A stretch of 36,783 bases of DNA from assembly GCF_001811505.1 (NCBI RefSeq), contig NZ_KV804994.1:1-36783 (forward strand), in the 5' to 3' direction. Every line of letters starts with the position of its first letter. Position 1 is the stretch's first letter. Under the pieces are notes generated by a model that did no database searches, was not told the origin of the DNA, and saw nothing but the letters and a program-made list of their open reading frames with translations. Source of the stretch: Streptococcus sp. HMSC034E03. GTDB lineage: Bacteria > Bacillota > Bacilli > Lactobacillales > Streptococcaceae. Below are positions 35,201 to 36,783 of this stretch, in pieces. The position numbers were made by a program, and so were the translations under genes.

Positions 35201-35957
35201 TGACGCGGATCGTTCCCGCTGGCTGAGGTTGGTAGTTGTGGACTTTGTAGTCCTCGTCTAGCCAAGCTTCATTCATCTTTGGAGAGAGGCGCTCTACTGA
35301 ACGATCTCCAGTAAGGTTGTCCCCTTTGGTATTGTTAATGAGGAAGCTGATTTTCTTGGCTTGCTCATTTTTTAGTTTGACATCTAGGTAGTAGCCGTAG
35401 TCGTCTTTCTTGGCATCCTTGAAAGACTGGGCGCCATTTGGCCAGTTCTCAGATGGTTTTTCGACATCATCCCAAGTCCAAAGACCTTGCGAATCTTGGT
35501 TTTCTTGAGGAAGTTTTTTGACATGGATACGGAAGTAGTTGTCTTCAATTGGTGTTTCAGATACAGTGTCTGCTGGCGAAGCTTTCTCAGCGGCTAGACT
35601 GGATACTTCTGTTTTCTCGTCTTTGTTGTTTGGAAGGTTTGGAGTAGCTTCAGTTGTAGTTATTTCAGAAACTGCTACTGAGTCAGATGTTTTAGATTCG
35701 AGGGAAGCGTTTGCATCTTTTGGAGCCAAAATAGGCATTTTTTCCTCAGCTTGGCTGGTTTCTGTAGTAACTGGGCCTGCACTAATAGCGCTTACATTTT
35801 CTTGTGTGCCAAGACTAGTTTCAGCTGCAGATACAGAAGGTGCTGTTAAGGCAAGGAGGATAAAGCTTGCTCCAATAAGGACAGAGCCAGTTCCGTTTTT
35901 CAGAGAACGGATGCTGTAAATCATTTTTTTATCTGGTTGAGATGACGTGTTTTTCAT
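32262..35957 (-). CDS. spuA: Surface-anchored type I pullulanase (SpuA type)
   Basis: Hydrolyses alpha-1,6 links in pullulan, glycogen and branched dextrins at the cell surface. ATG 35957 (1231 residues) is preferred because AGGAGA lies 6 nt upstream; a GTG two codons earlier touches that site. Order of parts: YSIRSLKNG signal peptide, Thr/Glu-rich linker, two CBM41 starch-binding modules (about 140-250, each with paired Trp in LWTW or LWYW), a CBM48-like N-domain, and the GH13 barrel with YNWGYDP and the catalytic triad D782 (GFRFDMMGDHD), E811 (LGEGWR) and D899 (AAHDNL). The C-terminus has LPNTGTE, a hydrophobic segment and a KSRKEQ tail. Confidence 0.96.
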   Translation of the reverse strand: MKNTSSQPDKKMIYSIRSLKNGTGSVLIGASFILLALTAPSVSAAETSLGTQENVSAISAGPVTTETSQAEEKMPILAPKDANASLESKTSDSVAVSEITTTEATPNLPNNKDEKTEVSSLAAEKASPADTVSETPIEDNYFRIHVKKLPQENQDSQGLWTWDDVEKPSENWPNGAQSFKDAKKDDYGYYLDVKLKNEQAKKISFLINNTKGDNLTGDRSVERLSPKMNEAWLDEDYKVHNYQPQPAGTIRVNYFRTDGNYDKKSLWYWGDVKTPSNGEWPDGTDFTASGKHGRYIDIPLNEAAREFGFLLLDESKKGDDVKIRKEDYKFTDLKNHSQIFLKDDDETIYTNPYYVHDIRMTGAQHVAKSRIESSFSTLVGAKKEDILKHSNITDHQGNKVAISDVTIDEAGKKVTYIGDFSDTQNPYTVAYDSDHFTTRSNWRLKDETYSYDGPLGANLKEDGKRVDLTLWSPSADKVSVVVYDKKDPEKVVGTVALEKGEKGTWKQTLNENSGLGISNYTGYYYHYQIERQGKTVLVLDPYAKSLAAWNSDLAKTDAAHKVAKAAFVDPAKLGPQDLTYGKIHNFKSREDAVIYEAHVRDFTSDPAIAKDLTKPFGTFEAFIEKLDYLKDLGVTHIQLLPVLSYYFVNELKNHERLSAYASSDSNYNWGYDPQNYFSLTGMYSSNPKDPEKRIAEFKNLVNEIHKRGMGAILDVVYNHTANVDIFEDLEPNYYHFMDADGTPRTSFGGGRLGTTHYMSKRVMVDSIKYLVETYKVDGFRFDMMGDHDAASVEEAYKAARALNPNLIMLGEGWRTYSGDENMPTKAADQDWMKHTDTVAVFSDDIRNNLKSGYPNEGQPAFITGGKRDINTIFKNLIAQPTNFEADSPGDVIQYIAAHDNLTLFDIIAQSIKKDPSKAENYAEIHRRLRLGNLMVLTAQGTPFIHSGQEYGRTKQFRDPAYKTPVAEDKVPNKSHLLRDKDGNPFDYPYFIHDSYDSSDAVNKFDWTKATDGKAYPENVKSRDYMKGLIALRQSTDAFRLKSLQDIKDRVQLITVPGQNGVEKEDVVIGYQITAPNGDIYAVFVNADEKAREFNLGTAFAHLRNAEVLADENQAGPVGIANPKGLEWTEKGLKLNALTATVLRIAQGGAIVAPAVEEKPEFDLSSLNVEQEQGQAQNLAANPETQETAAEALSQKVLPNTGTESKSLLTLAGISLLALLGLGSFLKSRKEQ

Positions 35958-35987
35958 AGACACTCTCCTATCATTTATTTCTATCCT

Positions 35988-36016
35988 AGTATAGCATGGA
36001 GTAAAATTTTATGCAA
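35988..36016 (-). promoter_or_regulatory. spuA: spuA promoter
   Basis: Minus strand TTGCAT (36016-36011), 17-bp spacer, TATACT (35993-35988) preceded by TGC as an extended -10. The start codon is about 30 nt downstream. Confidence 0.75.
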
Positions 36017-36026
36017 TCGTTTTCTT
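36011..36026 (-). promoter_or_regulatory. cre (CcpA) site overlapping the spuA -35 box
   Basis: AAGAAAACGATTGCAT on the minus strand matches WTGNAANCGNWNNCAW at 15 of 16 positions and covers the -35 hexamer completely, a position expected for direct repression. Confidence 0.65.
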
Positions 36027-36296
36027 TTGTTTTGTAGGTGAGAAATCAGACTAGGTGAAAAATCATCCTCCATTAAAATAAAAGCCCCTTTTTGTTGATA
36101 GTCTACTGAAGAAATATCCTAGCCTAAGTATAAACATTGAAATTGACCAGCTAATCAGTAGATCTTGCTATATTCTAGCAAAGCAAGGAAAAGTTTTTTG
36201 TTAGACTGAAATAGATAGGTTATAGTTAAATAAAATCTGAACAAATTTACTAGAGAAGTTAAGTCAATTTCTAGCAATTTTTTAGAATTCACAATG
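36027..36296. other. Gene-free AT-rich spacer
   Basis: No ORF, terminator or known repeat that I can support. It leads into the repeat cluster that fills the rest of the window. Confidence 0.5.
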
Positions 36297-36402
36297 CATA
36301 ATATATTGAATCTAGAATAGTACGCCACGAATTCTAAAACATTATAGAAATAAGTTTGACTTTCCTAATCTATTTGTTCATCCCTTATTTGAATCTACTA
36401 TA
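36297..36402. repeat. RUP-like element, left end decayed
   Basis: Contains TTGAATCTAGAATAGTAC, TTTGACTTTCCTAATC and the right end TTGAATCTACTATA. The left terminal repeat is degraded (AATATATTGAA). Confidence 0.7.
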
Positions 36403-36435
36403 GTGTTTTTTATTCAATCTGCTACACAACAAAAT

Positions 36436-36543
36436 TATAGTAGATTGAATCTAGAATAGTACATAACGGCTGCTAAAAATATTTCTAGAAATTAGTTTGA
36501 CTTTCCTAATCGAATTGTTCATACCTTATTTCAATCTACTATA
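36436..36543. repeat. RUP-like element with perfect terminal inverted repeats
   Basis: TATAGTAGATTGAA at the left and TTCAATCTACTATA at the right are perfect 14-bp inverted repeats bounding 108 bp. With the previous copy and the 33-bp spacer it forms a direct repeat of about 140 bp. Confidence 0.8.
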
Positions 36544-36627
36544 GTGTTTTATATTTAATCTATCATACAACAAAATTATTGTAAATGAGCAAAAATTTAT
36601 CGACAAGTGCGAATCCATTGTTGAAAG

Positions 36628-36783
36628 TAATACTCAATGAAAATCAAAGAGCAAACTAGGAAGAGAGCCGCAGGTTGCTCAAAGCACTGCTTTGAGGTTG
36701 TGGATAGAACTGACAAAGTCAGCTCAAAGCACTGCTTTGGGGTTGCAGATGGACGTTGACGCGGTTTGAAGAGATTTTCGAAG
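36628..36783 (-). repeat. BOX element, internally deleted in boxA and cut by window end
   Basis: Starts TAATACTCAATGAAAATC (boxC side) and ends GTTTGAAGAGATTTTCGAAG (boxA side). It has an additional CTCAAAGCACTGCTTTG boxB-like unit, then goes directly from GTTGCAGATG to GACGTTGACG, missing the CTACGGCAAGGC part of boxA. Same orientation as the BOX at 27147. Confidence 0.88.

Noticed and set aside
35539..35919. Plus-strand ORF of 126 residues opposite spuA
   Set aside because: Low-complexity Ser/Val/Ala shadow of the pullulanase linker; no start signals.

Overview
The window is chromosomal DNA from a low-GC Gram-positive coccus of the mitis group of Streptococcus (S. mitis / S. oralis / S. 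infantis / S. pneumoniae relatives). Evidence: three very large surface glycosidases with YSIRK-type signal peptides (LPxTG anchors visible in two), a four-gene folate operon of the pneumococcal sulABCD type, a streptococcal XerD-like protein next to scpA/scpB, and dispersed repeats typical of this group (two BOX elements, one holding a near-perfect BOXA1R core, and three RUP-like elements of about 107 bp). Species cannot be fixed. From memory, several of these blocks lie far apart in S. pneumoniae TIGR4, so a mitis-group relative is more likely than S. pneumoniae, but this was not checked by search.

Layout. 1-4346 (-): 5' part of a secreted GH95 alpha-L-fucosidase gene whose 3' end, a 60-bp tandem repeat, runs off the window. 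4630-10813 (+): yneF, then a tightly packed nine-gene run murI-rdgB-phosphodiesterase-CBS protein-xerD-like-scpA-scpB-rluB-yidD, mostly joined by ATGA, TAATG or longer overlaps. 10917-12302 (+): pepA and a small helical protein resembling bacteriocin immunity proteins. 12331-13962 (-): Na/Pi cotransporter. 14266-19266 (+): EndoD-type GH85 endo-beta-N-acetylglucosaminidase. 19518-20051 (+): unknown membrane-anchored protein. 20426-21625 (+): pgk. 21759-25418 (+): folP-folC-folE-folBK. 25464-25781 (-): small unknown protein. 25987-26994 (+): ccpA. 27298-28260 (-): L-asparaginase, divergent from a HAD/MazG-like fusion (28326-29717). 29938-30390 (-): universal stress protein. 30535-31883 (+): metallophosphatase and an Rrf2 regulator. 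32262-35957 (-): SpuA-type pullulanase. The last 0.8 kb has no gene and carries the pullulanase promoter, two RUP-like repeats in tandem and an internally deleted BOX.

How the genes work together. The three surface enzymes form a host-glycan and glycogen foraging set: fucose removal, release of N-glycans after trimming, and alpha-1,6 cleavage of glycogen/pullulan. The catabolite regulator CcpA is encoded in the same window, and cre-like sites precede the fucosidase and pullulanase genes, with a weaker one before endoD and a near-match in ccpA's own promoter. The remainder is housekeeping: cell wall (murI), nucleotide sanitation (rdgB, HAD/MazG fusion), chromosome organisation (scpAB), ribosome modification (rluB), membrane insertion (yidD), folate synthesis and glycolysis. 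I see no tRNA, rRNA, CRISPR array, prophage, transposase or recognisable defence system, and no clearly new multi-gene system. The least explained items are the 177-aa protein after endoD, the paired beta-sandwich modules of the fucosidase, the immunity-like orphan, and the repeat cluster at the right end.
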